From: Nematopogon swammerdamellus
Taxonomy: Eukaryota > Arthropoda > Insecta > Lepidoptera > Adelidae
Assembly (NCBI GenBank): GCA_946902875.1
Contig: OX336343.1
Span: 19,701,596 to 19,765,595, forward strand
Direction: 5' to 3'
DNA: 64,000 bases
The position numbers were made by a program, and so were the translations under genes. Positions 1 to 11,215 of this stretch are shown one piece after another (the first letter of the stretch is position 1; every line of letters begins with the position of its first letter). The notes beneath the pieces are model-generated. The model did no database searches. It saw only the letters and a program-made list of their open reading frames with translations, and was not told where the DNA came from.

Positions 1-83
1 AATAGAACGATTTATGGATAATTTGCTGTGCTCACCATCGACTTATACGCTCGCGTTAAAGTACGTTTTTACAGCAAAATATG

Positions 84-147
84 TTTTTTTTTTTATGGAA
101 ACTGACACGGTTGGCTACATCACCTACAACATCCGTGATGTCAGCCC
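84..147 (-). repeat. SINE-A fragment (3' tail)
   Basis: A poly-T run followed by the GGAAACTGACACGGTTGGCT motif is the reverse complement of the 3' end and A-tail of the SINE family called SINE-A here (best copies at 3101, 8512 and 44856). Only the last 60 or so bases are present, so this is a heavily 5'-truncated copy. Confidence 0.75.
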
Positions 148-459
148 AAAAAATGTGAATCAGATCTTCTACGACTTAATCACTTTCGACCCTACTGAAA
201 TCTATAACCCACATAATGTTTTTCGAAAATTTTACAGCTCTTCTCCCAAAATTTCTCAGTTTAAGACACAGCATCACTACGTAAATTGTTGCAGATATTT
301 ACAAAAACACCCTGTAGAGCGATATGTTGTCTATTAAGCTACACCAAACAATGGCATTGGTGAAAATGACATGCAAATCGGTTGAACGGCTTATAAGCGA
401 ACATACCTATACATTCATACAGACATCTATAGTGTGTGGGTGTTTCAGTAAGTATGTAC

Positions 460-750
460 CACAGAGCATCAAATACCTACCGCGCGCGCCCCCTACTAGA
501 GACGCCCTAAGCGATAATATTTGAAACCCAAAAACTACACGCAGTGCTGCTAGCGCTTCGTATGTGTGTGTGTGTGCTAGTATCGACACTACACACAAAG
601 AGGAGCAAGTTAGGCACACGCACAAAACAAATGCACACGCACAACACACATATGTAAGTCATAGGCCACGCCCACAGGCTTCAACGGCGTTGTCGAGAAA
701 TCGCGCTCAGGGCGCCTCTAGGAGGGGCGCGCGCATTTGATGCTCTGTGG
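460..750. mobile_element. hAT-like MITE, 291 bp, 8-bp TSD
   Basis: The ends are inverted: CACAGAGCATCAAAT at the left and its complement ATTTGATGCTCTGTG at the right, with looser similarity continuing inward through GC-rich sequence. The flanks are a perfect 8-bp target-site duplication, GTATGTAC at 452-459 and 751-758. There is no coding capacity. An 8-bp TSD fits hAT or P-type transposases; hAT is the commoner source of such MITEs. A (TG)n tract lies inside near 560-577. Confidence 0.8.
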
Positions 751-802
751 TATGTACATTCATCAATCTGCTAAATTGCTGCTATGTATGTTAGGGCAGC
801 TG

Positions 803-860
803 CTATTTTTGCGATAATCGCTAATATGTCTATTAATATTAGCGATTATCGCAAAAATAG
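803..860. repeat. Perfect 25-bp hairpin
   Basis: A 25-bp arm at 803-827 is exactly complementary to 836-860, with an 8-base loop. No TSD or other transposon signature is evident. It could be a cruciform-prone relic of a foldback element. Confidence 0.75.
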
Positions 861-867
861 CGATCTA

Positions 868-2553
868 GTCTTACGCATTTAGAAGCCAGTTGGAGCAAGT
901 GAGCTCGAGAGAAATTGCTAAAAGCGATGAATTGCTATAACAGAGAATAGCCCATAGGGCATAGTCTTATTGTCATTTTTCGAGTGCATGTGGATGAATT
1001 AAGTACCATTTTTGTTTTTGGTTGTTTTCTGTTTGTTTTATTGTATTGTGTGAACTATTGTGATTTTGACGAACATTTGACATATCATTAATTTGAACGT
1101 ACTATTGTATATTTGGCTGTTGTTACATTATTTTACTCTGTGGCGGATTGTGATTTTAAGAACATTTGATAATTCTCTAATTATGTAACTTCTTAGAATG
1201 TTTAATGTTGAAAATATTGTACACACATATCTAAACCAACTGTTGACGAGTAATGTAAATGACCATGTACTGTACGTATCATAATATTTTTACCTGTGTG
1301 AAACTTTACATTATGATAAAAAAATACAATGCAATACAATATGGTCGAATAATTTATTTATAAAATATTCTTCGCTTAAGCGTGACGTCAACTAATTATG
1401 TGCGAAGTTGGTTACCTTTTCCTACTTCGTCGTTTCCTCATTCATGGTAACCCGAGGATTCGTAAGTGAGCCACGTTCACCACCCTACATAAATACGACA
1501 GGATAAAAATAAACCCAAAGTGAAGTTGTTCTGCTTTACGTTATAGTTATGTATGAGGATTCATATTATGGCAAAACAAAAATTCGAGTCGGCGTACTGA
1601 GCAATCGAGCGCAGTGCGCGCGTTTATATGGCGAATTTTGTAGTTTTTGTTTGTTGAAAAATTATTAGGACTTGTTTTTTTTTTCAAAAATTGCTGCTTT
1701 AGTGTCTAGAACATCAAATTCCCTATACAATGAGGTAAATTTTATTCCAAAATAATTATCCAGTATGGAGCTATTCAGATTTTTTTTTACCATGAAAAAA
1801 AAACTGTAAATTTAAAAAGCCTGCTTCAGTGTTTAGTACATATTATCTAGTTTAAAAAAATATTTTTTTTTTCATATTATGTATTTCATAGAACTAGATT
1901 TTTGTTTGAAGTTTTAAAAAATATAACAATTTTCGTTGTTTTGCCATATGAATCCACTTCCAGCATCTTCATCTGCAGTTCACAAGATTCATTATCAACG
2001 TGCCAGTATTACGTAACTCATTGTTAAAACCAGCCCAGTGACCTTGGATTCTCGGTCGTTGGTTCGCGTTAGCTCGCGAATCGCGAGTAGGTGCACCAAG
2101 CCGGCAGCAGCAGACTCTATAAAGACATTTGAATTTATTCATTTATTTATTTGTGAGACTTGACTGGGTTTGTTTGTATTAAGAATTAGGAATTAGAATT
2201 AGTTTTGTAGACTTAATAGATACAGATAATGATGTAATTGTACTACTATAGAGTACGGTGTAGACTTAGTATTTGCTTACTTAATTTTTTGGGCATAGCG
2301 TTTGGGTTATATAATATAAGGCCTACCTAGAGTATATTTCCATGGTGAATTGCGTTTCGCGTCGCGTGGGCTTGCTTGATAATAACGAGCAGCCAAGACA
2401 ACATAGAATCGAGAGCCGCTCCCCTAGGTGGGTGGACATGTACTCGTAGCTAGGGACATGATTTTATTTTAATACCTTTTATCGATATTATAAAAACATA
2501 AAGATTTTTTGTATATAGTTAAAAAAAATTTTTTTTTCGATAGTTTAATCTCA
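868..2553. other. AT-rich stretch without recognisable gene
   Basis: No ORF of substance, no repeat shared with the rest of the window and no splice-bounded coding stretch was recognised. The stretch contains scattered A/T runs and one short GC-richer patch near 2040-2110. It is probably intergenic or old, decayed transposon DNA. Confidence 0.4.
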
Positions 2554-2955
2554 AAAACCGACTTCCTAAAAAAAAAAGGAAAACTAAAAAACTATTCAAA
2601 ATAAAAATATAAAAACCGCCTTCAAAAATATATGAAATAAAAACCTAAAAAAAAAAAACGAACCCTAGAGTTGAAGGCGGTGCTAAAAAGGCTACACAAA
2701 TCACAAAGGATATTATCATCCACTCATGTTTTCTTTCATGCATCATTTTTGCTTGCTTTACAAATCACAAAGGATATTATCATCCACTCATGTTTTCTTT
2801 CATGCATCATTTTTGCTTGCTTTAGCACCGCCTTCAACTCTAGGGTTCGTTTTTTTTTTTTTAGGTTTTTATTTCATATATTTTTGAAGGCGGTTTTTAT
2901 ATTTTTATTTTGAATAGTTTTTTAGTTTTCCTTTTTTTTTTAGGAAGTCGGTTTT
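2554..2955. mobile_element. Foldback element with 134-bp arms
   Basis: Arms 2554-2687 and 2821-2955 are near-perfect reverse complements and start with the AAAACCGACTTCC motif that recurs in other repeats of this window (4250-4770, 53757-53830). Between the arms lies a 64-bp sequence present twice in tandem (2696-2759 and 2760-2823). No convincing TSD was found. The apparent ORF here is only a by-product of the palindrome. Confidence 0.8.
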
Positions 2956-3100
2956 ATGTTTTTTAAAACTTTTTTTTTATTTCACAGTTTTTTTTAGTAA
3001 TTTTTTGCTATTAATGTACTCGGCGGAATCGCTCGGCCTTCGGCCTCGCGATTCCGCCTCGCTTTCCAATCCGATCTTGACCCAATTAAAATAGGACCAC

Positions 3101-3449
3101 GTCAGCTTCGATAGCTCAGTGGTGCAGACAGTCAACTGTCGCTATTGAATTTTAAGCAACGCTGGGTGCGGTCAGTACTTAGATGGGTGACCGCTGACCG
3201 TTGGAGGCTGACCGAGGTTCGGATTCCTCGTAAAACTGTAGGTCCCTTCCCTCCTAATCTTACTTGGTGGTAGAATTTAACGCGCCCGGGTTGGTACCAC
3301 CGCACTGAATGAAACGTCGGTCGAAACGGCTATGTAAATAGTTTGTGTTTTCCGACCAGTTCAGTGTAGTCAGCACGATCAAAGGGGGAAGCACTGACAT
3401 GGCACTGGTGTTATGGGCTGACATCACAGACGTTGTAGGTGATGTTGCA
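3101..3449 (+). repeat. SINE-A copy with tRNA/5S-like head
   Basis: This is a near full-length member of SINE-A. The head has a tRNA A-box-like stretch (GATAGCTCAGTGGTGCAGAC), then a 5S-rRNA-like block at about 3150-3196 (AAGCAAC, then GTCAGTACTTAGATGGGTGA), then a B-box-like GGTTCGGATTCC. The body holds the motif TGGTACCACCGCACTGAATG. The 3' end runs to the GGGCTGACATCACAG region and merges into another repeat at about 3447. SINEs with such heads are transcribed by RNA polymerase III and moved by a LINE. Confidence 0.8.
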
Positions 3450-3650
3450 GAACTTAGTAGAATGGACAGACATAAACGTGTTACGGAAGCCTACTTTTAT
3501 TATAAAATAACCGTCGGAGGACCTTGGTTGAAAATTGTAAAATTTAGTAGAACGGATAGACATGCATATGTTACGGAACCCTACATTCATTTTGCAGAAC
3601 TTAGTAGAATGGACAGACATAAACGTGTTACGGAACCCTACTTAACAGTT
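3447..3650. repeat. Three imperfect repeats of about 45 bp
   Basis: Copies near 3447, 3537 and 3594 share ACTTAGTAGAATGGACAGAC followed by a GTTACGGAACCCTAC motif. They lie directly downstream of the SINE-A copy. The frame is open across them, but the low complexity and repeat structure argue against a gene. Confidence 0.6.
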
Positions 3651-3834
3651 GCACTCCGGGAGTGCCGGCAGATCCCGTGCCACTCTAACTTAACCCTTAA
3701 CGCAATGACTTAAGGTTTCATTTTAAAAATGACGCTGACGCGATGTCGCGAGTTATACATTTTTACCCACCTAAAAAAGTGCCAAGAGCCGCTAAAGAAG
3801 TTTTCACTTCAAAAACCTCAGGGTTATCCCCTTT

Positions 3835-4770
3835 CAAATAAAAAAAAAAAGAATTTTCAAAATCGGCCCACAATTGACGGAGTAATCGCGTAACAAACAT
3901 CCAAAAAAAGAAAACATACCGTCGAATTGAGAATCTTTTAGGTCTAAAGTAAATTTCTCGTGAAGACAAATGCAACGAGCCCAAACACGATGGGTTTATC
4001 ATGTGTAGTTTAGGAGTTCCTATGGCCACCTTCTGTCTCCATCATCAAACCAGCTCGATGGTACTCGGTACAGTAGGTACTGGCCAGGTACCATAATAAA
4101 TTAAACGCCGGTCGGAAAAGATAAAAAAAATTCAAATTTAGAATATTCATGAAACAAGGGTCCGAATATGTATCACTAGTATATCGATTCATGTATTTCA
4201 ACAGGACAGAGAAAATTTCAAAATATTAGGTATTTAATACTTTTTAGTTTTTTTTTTTTTTGTTTTTTGGAAATCGGTTTAATATTTTTTTTAAAACAGT
4301 TTTTATTTCATTCATTTTAGTAATATTACATAAAAAAGAATAATCGAAATCGAATAATCGAAATCGATTGAAGTGGTACAGAATTATTCGCCATATGTGT
4401 CAGACTGCAAATTGCTGAATAAGTCCACATCACAAATGTTTTGCTGAAGGTAACCACACACCATACTAATTTATCAAACTGAAAATTGCCGAAAACGACC
4501 ACATCACAAGTTTTGCTGAAGGTAACCACACACCATAGTATTATGCTGATTTTTCGAAAACCACTGAACCAATTTCGATAAAATTGAAATGGGACCACCT
4601 CGGAAGTATGACCTAACTAACAAAAAAAGAATTTTCTAAATCGGCCCTCAATTGACGGAGAAATCGTGTTACAAACATACAAAAAAATAAAAATAAAAAA
4701 AAAAATAAAAAAAAAAAAAAAAAACATACAGACGAATTGAGAACCTCCTCCTTTTTTGGAAGTCGGTTAA
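3835..4770. repeat. Dispersed repeat with TCGGCCCACAATTGACGG motif
   Basis: Two related segments, 3843-3955 and 4620-4770, share ATCGGCCC(T/A)CAATTGACGG, an A-rich tract and CGAATTGAGAACC, and the second ends with GGAAGTCGGTTA. The segment between includes another internal duplication (CTGAAGGTAACCACACACCA at about 4444 and 4515). The same family is seen inverted at 53757-53830. No coding sequence was recognised. Confidence 0.55.
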
Positions 4771-4982
4771 AAAATACAAATTGATATGTATGTTTAAGAT
4801 TTCGATAGTCATTTAAAATGTATGAAGCTTCGATTATGTATGAGTTTATGAGCTTAGATATATTAAATTACGATGTTAAATCAGTAGAGAAACTCAAAGA
4901 ATTAGAATGTAAAATGGCAGAGCTGAGTCTAATTGAATCAGAAAATTATGGTACTATTTTAGCATTTTACTAACTAAACAAT

Positions 4983-5530
4983 ATCGGTCAAGTGCGCTTC
5001 GAACTTGCGTGGAGAGGGTTCCGTACCAATCCGTTGTCCGTGAGAACTTTAAGACTTAGGATTTTCGTTTAGGTTTTCCTGTAAACTATAAGAGGCCCGA
5101 GGCAATATTTTTTTCAAAACTTTCGACTCAGTAGTTTCGTAGATAAGGGGGAAGGAGGGATGTTCGATTTTCTGACATTTTCTTTAATATCTTTAAAACT
5201 AGAAATTTTAAAATTATAAAAAATATATTTGTATTCCTTATAACGAGCCCTTTCCCTTTATATGTCACATGACATGATGCACTTGAACAAAAAATATTGT
5301 TTACTTTCTAATTTGTCCCAAAAAATTTACCCCCACAATCGAAATTAATTCATTTACGCTATACGTCAGTGATTGGATCAACTCATCAAACTCCAACTTT
5401 TTACGTCCAGTAGATTCGGTGAAAACAAGCTGTGACATACGGGCAGACACGAGAGTGATCCTATATGGGTTCAGTTTTTTTTTTCCTCTTTTGAGGTACG
5501 GGACCCTAAAAACATTAAAATATTTGTAAA
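4983..5530 (+). repeat. Dispersed repeat, AGGGTTCCGTACC family
   Basis: The segment begins TCAAGTGCGCTTCGAACTTG with AGGGTTCCGTACC and ends with GGTACGGGACCCTAAAAA. The same head-to-tail architecture occurs at 62795-63200 (+), 7354-7662 (-) and 53400-53590 (-), where the middle carries (GACA)n. This copy has lost the GACA microsatellite. It is non-coding. Confidence 0.55.
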
Positions 5531-5722
5531 CGTATGCAATCGACATAATCGAAAGTTTAATTTATTTAAGTATCGTTACATCCCTAACTGTGGCCATGAA
5601 AATGTAACACGCAAAAAACACGGGAAAAGCCCAGAGGTGCGCCACTGGATGGTCTTCAATCAAGGATGAAAACGACGTGAACACGCGAGGGCTGAAAACA
5701 ACCGGAAATAGAGATTTTTTAA

Positions 5723-6066
5723 TTTTTTTTTATGGAAGCTGACACGGTTGGCTACATCACCTACAACATCCGTGATGTCAGCCCGTAACACCGGGTGAAC
5801 TAGGTGTCATGTCTGTCAGTGCTTTCATTCGGTCGTGCCGGCTACACTGAAGTGGACGGAAAACACAAACTAATTAAATAGCCGTTTCGACCGACGTTTC
5901 ATTCAGTGCGGTGGTAACAACCCGGGCGGGTTGAACCCTACCAACTATGTAGTAAGGTAAGAAGGGAAGGGACCTACAGATTTACGTGGAATCCGAACCA
6001 TGGTCAGCCTCCAACTCGAGCGGTCACCCAGCCAAGTCTGCACCACTGTGAGCTATCGAGGCTGAC
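5723..6066 (-). repeat. SINE-A copy (reverse)
   Basis: The reverse complement of SINE-A is nearly full length: poly-T tail at the left, the GTTTCATTCAGTGCGGTGG body block at about 5897, and the tRNA-like head complement (GAGCTATCGAGGCTGAC) at the right end. The 5S-like block is partly deleted. Confidence 0.8.
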
Positions 6067-6269
6067 AAACGCGGAGATGACAGTAAACGCGGTGTGTTTC
6101 AACTTAGAGAGTAGAGTTGATTGTACCGAACGTGGCTTCGCTCGCGACAGTGTCATTTCTGAACTATCAGGTTACAGGATATACCTACCTACACGGTGCT
6201 ATGTGCCGTGGTACTTTCACCAGCATGTTTCCCCACTCCCAGCTTATTTGGAGACGAAAATATGAATGT

Positions 6270-6590
6270 AATCTAGATTCCTTAGTTAGTCTTCCGGCAA
6301 GTGTGCTTCCCGAATCCTTTAACCAGAGGGCCTAGTCCGAGTTTACGTGACAGCTACGTAAACGTCAAATACCGATCGAATTGAGTTTTTATGTATGGAG
6401 CTCTCTAGTGGCGCCGCGGTGAGCGTATTGTGCTCCCATACATAAAAACTCAATTCGATCGGTATTTGACGTTTACGTAGCTGTCACGTTAACTCGGACT
6501 AGGCCCTCTGGGTGTCTTCAAACGTCGTATCAACGGGCTAGACAGCTTAGAAACAGTCCGCAATTCTGCTGGCATGGCGCCTCACTAAGA
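6270..6590 (+). pseudogene. LINE ORF2 C-terminal fragment, split by a MITE
   Basis: The conceptual + strand translation reads SLPASVLPESFN before the insertion at 6327-6507 and [20 protein letters not shown] after it. This is the typical LP..VFP..FN..FKRR motif at the end of insect non-LTR reverse transcriptase ORFs. The paralogous fragment at 47300-47655 carries the same stretch uninterrupted. Confidence 0.7.
6327..6507. mobile_element. Palindromic MITE, 181 bp, Harbinger-like
   Basis: The arms, starting AGGGCCTAGTCCGAGTT, are about 75 bp of near-perfect inverted repeat around a short GC-rich centre. The element interrupts a LINE fragment. Comparison with the uninterrupted paralogue at 47561-47570 places the insertion at a CWG trinucleotide (CAG left, CTG right), consistent with a 3-bp TSD as used by PIF/Harbinger transposases. 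Confidence 0.75.
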
Positions 6591-6993
6591 TGTAGGCTTG
6601 GATGTAGGTATAGGTGCGAGCAAGAACATTGGTGCGAGAATCATTCTACTCGTGCGGTGGCTGATACGTCGCTCGCGCCGACGAACGTTTGCGCTAAAAA
6701 CACACTACCTACAATGTAAGGTATGTACTAGTATGTATAATTTAAATTTTACTTGTTGGAAAGATGGAAAAATATATTTTTGAGCTACGATTGTAGGGAA
6801 AAATATTATCTATATTTCTATGAGGGTCTTGTATTGAAACTATTTATGCTTCTCAAGAGAATTTAACTTGAAAGTACAATTTTCGTACTTTTCGTAATTT
6901 TTTGGAGATTTATTTAACACCTTTCCAAAGTAGTAAAATATAATGTTTTTAGCTATATTGGTTAATTAAAGATCAATACATAAAATAACGTTA

Positions 6994-7215
6994 GCCGAAG
7001 AGACGATGACCGTTGGAGTAACCGTGTCCTACACTGGCGGCCGTGGACAGGAAAACGGAGTGTAGGAAGACCACCCGCCAGGTGGGACGACGACATCAAG
7101 TACGCCGGCTCAGTGGTTCCGTATCGCTGAAGGCCGGGAGGACTGGAGGAAAATTGGAGAGGCGTATGTCCAGCAGTGGACGCTTACACGCTGACTGACT
7201 GACTGACTGACTGAC
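6994..7215 (+). repeat. RTE-type LINE 3' end with TGAC tail
   Basis: Conceptual translation gives [20 protein letters not shown], then RPPARWDDDIKYAG, matching the end of insect RTE reverse transcriptase ORFs. It is followed by GGAGGCGTATGTCCAGCAGT and a short (TGAC)n tail at 7190-7214. The frame is broken after VVPYR. A related copy lies at 43040-43250. Confidence 0.75.
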
Positions 7216-7353
7216 ATAAAATATATTTTTTACAGATTTTTATCTTTACCAATAGCTCAACAATGTCTTATTTGCGCCCGACCCGCGCAAGATACAAGTG
7301 AGAATGTTGATAAGTAGTTGCGTCTATCGTGTATGGCAGGGTTATTCAACCTT

Positions 7354-7662
7354 TTTTAGGTTTACGTATCCCGTACGGAAGCCTATTACTAAGCCTACAC
7401 TGTCTGTCTGTCTGTCCGTCTGTCCGAGGGCTGTATCTCTTGAACCGTAATAGGTAGCCCGTTGAAATTTTCACCGAATATGTGTTATTGTGGCCGATAT
7501 AACAACAAATAATAAAAATAAGAAAAAGTAAAAAAAAAATCATACAAGAAACTAAAGAGAGTATGCGCGCCATCTACCGAAAACAGTATGAAGCAGCGCT
7601 GACCATGACATGTCGATACGGAACCCTCGGTGCGCGAGTTCGATTCGCACTTGACCGGTTTT
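7354..7662 (-). repeat. GACA-containing dispersed repeat (reverse)
   Basis: This is the reverse-strand member of the family described at 4983, with a TGTC/GACA microsatellite at about 7401-7425 and a GTTGAAATTTTCACCG block. It ends in TTCGCACTTGACCGG. It is non-coding. Confidence 0.6.
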
Positions 7663-8511
7663 TTATTAACTGGCACACTTTTTCATCTGCGAAAATTTCA
7701 CGGCACACCACACATTTATGTTTATACAGAAAACATATGAAATTTAGAAAACTAATAACTATTGGCGACTTCGTACGTAACCTACGTAATGTATACGCTG
7801 TATATGTAATTTATCAGAGAAAACTCTCATTTCATCCGAAGATGTCAAAATTTTCTCATTACTTCCCGCTGCGAACTCGCATTTTATTTGTTGAGGTGTT
7901 CAAATAAATCTGTCATAAAATGTTATTGTGGATAAACAGTTTATCCACAATTTACTATCTTACTTTATATGATTTATTCACTTATCATTTATTTCATTTA
8001 TCTAACAAGTCAATATCTATATAGCTAGACGAAAAATTCTGCTTGCTCTTTTCTTCCGCTGTTTTCGTGGAAATTTTAAATGAGTTATTTGGAATTCGCG
8101 GCACACCGGTTGAAAACCCCTGGTGTATGCAATAATATCTGAAGATGCGTTTAATTAATAAAGCGACATTCTGAGGTCATTGAGGCTGGTTAACGGTTAG
8201 TCATACATCTCGTCACCTGAGGTAGGAGTATATGCATTATATAACTTCGGTGGAGATCATTTCTGTGTTGGCATAATAGGCGGCGATTATTTTGTAAAAC
8301 CTTGTCACACTCGTGACATTTCAGCTAGTTCAGACAGGAAGAAGGATAGGAATGGAGGATAGATTTGTTTCTAAAAAATAATAAAAACCGAGATTGGCTT
8401 AAAAAAAAACATGTACTTATAGGTACTTATGTAGTAGATAATTTTGAGTAAGTATTTGCATTTTGTGTTTTTTTACGACAATAATTTATTTTCAAAGAAT
8501 TGTGCAACTGT
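7663..8511. other. No gene recognised; one short palindrome
   Basis: The stretch contains no recognisable coding sequence. A 12-bp palindrome, TTGTGGATAAAC/GTTTATCCACAA, lies around 7928-7952. Otherwise the sequence is AT-rich and unique within the window. Confidence 0.4.
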
Positions 8512-8842
8512 TAGCCTCGGTAGCTCAGTGGTGCGGTCGATCGACTGTTAAGCAAATCGGGCGCGGTCAGTACTTGGACGGGTAACCGCTCGACCGTTGG
8601 AGGCTGACCGTGGTTCAGATTCCACGTAAAACTGTAGGTCCCATCTTCTTACTAGGTGTAGGTGGTAGGGTTTATCCCGCCCGGGTTTGTACCACCGCAC
8701 TGAATGAAACGTCGGTCGAAATGGCTATGTAAATGTTCGTGTTTTGCGCCCACTTCAGTGTAGCCAACATGAAATGAAGGGAAGCACTGACATGGCACCT
8801 AGTTCACCCGGTGTTATGGGCTGACCTCACGGATGTTGTACC
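8512..8842 (+). repeat. SINE-A copy
   Basis: This is a forward SINE-A: tRNA-like A box (GGTAGCTCAGTGGTGCGGTC), 5S-like block at about 8550-8592 (GTCAGTACTTGGACGGGTAA), B-box-like GGTTCAGATTCC, then the shared body and GGGCTGACCTCACGGATGTT. The last ~40 bases and the A-tail are missing. Confidence 0.85.
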
Positions 8843-9138
8843 TAGGTGGTATAGGCAATCGTGTAGGTTGCTAGAAAAAAACTGATGGCTAGCACTTAGA
8901 CTGCATGAGAACCACAAAACATATCGCAAAACATCACAACAATGTTATCGTAAAAACTCAGTATAAGGGTTAAATCCTTGTCTTTCAAGAAATATTGTGT
9001 CGGTATGTGTTTGGCTACGAGAAATTATCATAATGAAGTCACTAAAAGAACTCACAAATTCGAATGACAAAAAAGCATGGCGTTATTAGATTACCTAATA
9101 TGCTGTTTATGCTTTAACCGTTTCACGCATTTATTAAA

Positions 9139-9213
9139 GATTTTTATGAAAACTGACACGGTTGCCTACATACAACATCACTAATGCCAGCCCATAAAAC
9201 CTGGGTGAACTAG
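9139..9213 (-). repeat. SINE-A 3' fragment (reverse)
   Basis: A diverged reverse copy of the SINE-A 3' end, from the T-rich tail to GGGTGAACTAGGTG. The rest of the element is absent. Confidence 0.65.
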
Positions 9214-9339
9214 GTGACGAAATCTCAATTTCGACCTTAACTCCTTAATAAATTGAGAACTTAAGGTCGATAGCTGGTGACCTCTGAAATTGACTATGTG
9301 TGGCTATATGTGTGTGGGTGTAGAAGATATAAGTAACTT

Positions 9340-9712
9340 CTCTTGCAAGAGGTCCGATGTTCGAATCCGGCCGACGCGTGTACCAATGAGTTGTTTTCTG
9401 ACGGAAAAATTTACGTGCATGCATAACTACACCTGATGCTTCACCGCTCGGAACCGGTGTAAAACTGTAGGTCCATTCCTTTGCCCCTTACTAGGTGGTA
9501 GGCCGAAATAGTAGCCGACTGGGTTGGTACCACCGTACTGTATGCAAGATGGCCGCATAGCAGCCTCGGCTGTGTTCTCCTCTAGTCCAGTATAGCCAGC
9601 AATCCAAAGGGAAGTCTCCGGTATGGCACCTACCATATCGGAGGTGATATTGGCTGGTTTGAGCATGCGCTTTGGCCCCTCTGACTCAGCCACCCATACC
9701 GGATTACATACA
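9340..9712 (+). repeat. SINE-B copy
   Basis: This is a second SINE family. The head has a tRNA B-box-like GTTCGAATCCGGCCGAC at about 9360. The body (AAACTGTAGGTCC, TTACTAGGTGGTAGG, GGGTTGGTACCACCG) is shared with SINE-A, whereas the 3' part (AAGATGGCCGCATAGCAGCC and CTGACTCAGCCACCCATACC) is its own. It ends in GGATTACATAC plus an A-tail. Other copies are at 43457 (-), 54327, 59905 and 62643. Confidence 0.8.
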
Positions 9713-9732
9713 AAAAAAAGGTACTTAACTTA

Positions 9733-9867
9733 GGCCCACTTGCACCAACACAAATTTAATATATAAACCAGTTTAACTCGTTAAGCTAGCACCCGTTGAC
9801 TGTGGGAACCGCGTTTAAATCCATAACTCGCTACTTAACTTTAAACTCGTGTTGGTGCAAGTGGGCC
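9733..9867. mobile_element. Harbinger-type MITE, 135 bp, TTA TSD
   Basis: The termini GGCCCACTTGCACCAACAC and their complement are inverted, and both flanks carry TTA (9730-9732 and 9868-9870). A 3-bp TWA duplication with GGCC-type ends is characteristic of PIF/Harbinger MITEs. There is no coding sequence. Confidence 0.85.
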
Positions 9868-9870
9868 TTA

Positions 9871-11215
9871 GGTACGTAATACCTACAGTTGGGGTTAATT
9901 TTAACAGTTTAATTGTTTAAGCAAACAAATAAAAACATCCAATTAGATTATTATTGGAATTAAAAAACATTATTCCTGCTTGTAAGTAGGTATCTATCTA
10001 CCTAGATAATTAAGGTTTGCGCTATTGTGCTGGTTGTAGTTTTCGTGGGTTTGTTGTTTGGTGTTCAGTTAGGTAGGCAGGCACTTATTTATTATCTACC
10101 TACGCGACAATTAGACACGATTAGGAACCTATTCGATACCTATACCTATGTCTGTCTCTACCAATCTTTTAAGCAATTACTATGCACATCAAAGCATAGC
10201 GCATCGTGTGGAACTAATTATACCATAGCTAGCACTTTAGTATAAAATGCAGTCTCGTCATTTACCTACATACACGATTAGAGCGGAAGAAACAAAAAAT
10301 ATTACCAACCTTACGCAAAAAATTTACAAACATCACAAGCTAAGCGATGTCAACACACAGGCACGCACACATTACAAAACAGTAAAAAACACTAGTTAAA
10401 ACTACAAAACAAGACGATAGGTAAAATTCATTTGTGTACCTTTCTCACTCAGTTCAATATTTTGGAAAGTAATACATGGGCATTCGCGCCAAAATTGTGC
10501 CAGCAGCGTGAGCGTGAAAGCGACTGACCGTTCGAGACGGAGCGCGCGGTAAAACTATGCCACGCCAACTCGACGACCAGCGAGGAACGAACAGTCAAAC
10601 ATAGAACATGGCACAATATTTCCATTAAAAAACTGCAGACATATCTGTAGGACGTTGTCACACGCCAGCTCCTCGTCGCCGTATCCATTGTTGAAAGCGT
10701 CGTGCATGAAGTTATAATGAATAAGACAAAATTACATGGTTCTTCGATCAATGTGTCTGAAGTTTTTCGTCCAACGCGTACAGCCTCTGGTGCTCTGGCT
10801 TCTACTTCTTTCTGTCTCTCACTCGCTCTCTCTCTCTCTCTCTAAACCGGAATATGTACCTAGCTACGCCTACTTACTGTGAGAAATAAATAGAAGCTGT
10901 ATTTATAGTTGACTGTCTAATTTGCTTTAGTTAGACGTGATGGAATCGTGTACGTATGATTAAGAATGCAATTTTTATTATATAGGTACGAAATCACTGT
11001 GCAAACATTTTAATGCTGATACTGTGGGTCAATAGCAAGGCAGACGGCAAATATTTGCAACTCTTCAACTCAGTAGGTAGATATATCGCGTCTCTGCATC
11101 TTGCTTGCATTGGCTATGCATTAGAAACGAACCGCAAAGTAGTGGGCACTTTTTACGCACCAAAGACAATGAAATTCGAGAACTTTTTCTTACAAATTAA
11201 TTTTTTATTTTTATT
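9871..11215. other. No gene recognised; (TC)n tract
   Basis: The stretch holds a (TC)n microsatellite at about 10816-10843 and a moderately GC-rich patch at 10480-10760 that stays open on the - strand for 100 codons but shows no known domain and no splice context. I assign no function. Confidence 0.4.

Noticed and set aside
3101..3240. tRNA or 5S rRNA gene
   Set aside because: The tRNA-like and 5S-like motifs are incomplete, cannot form a whole cloverleaf or 5S fold, and recur at the heads of A-tailed dispersed copies; they belong to SINE-A.
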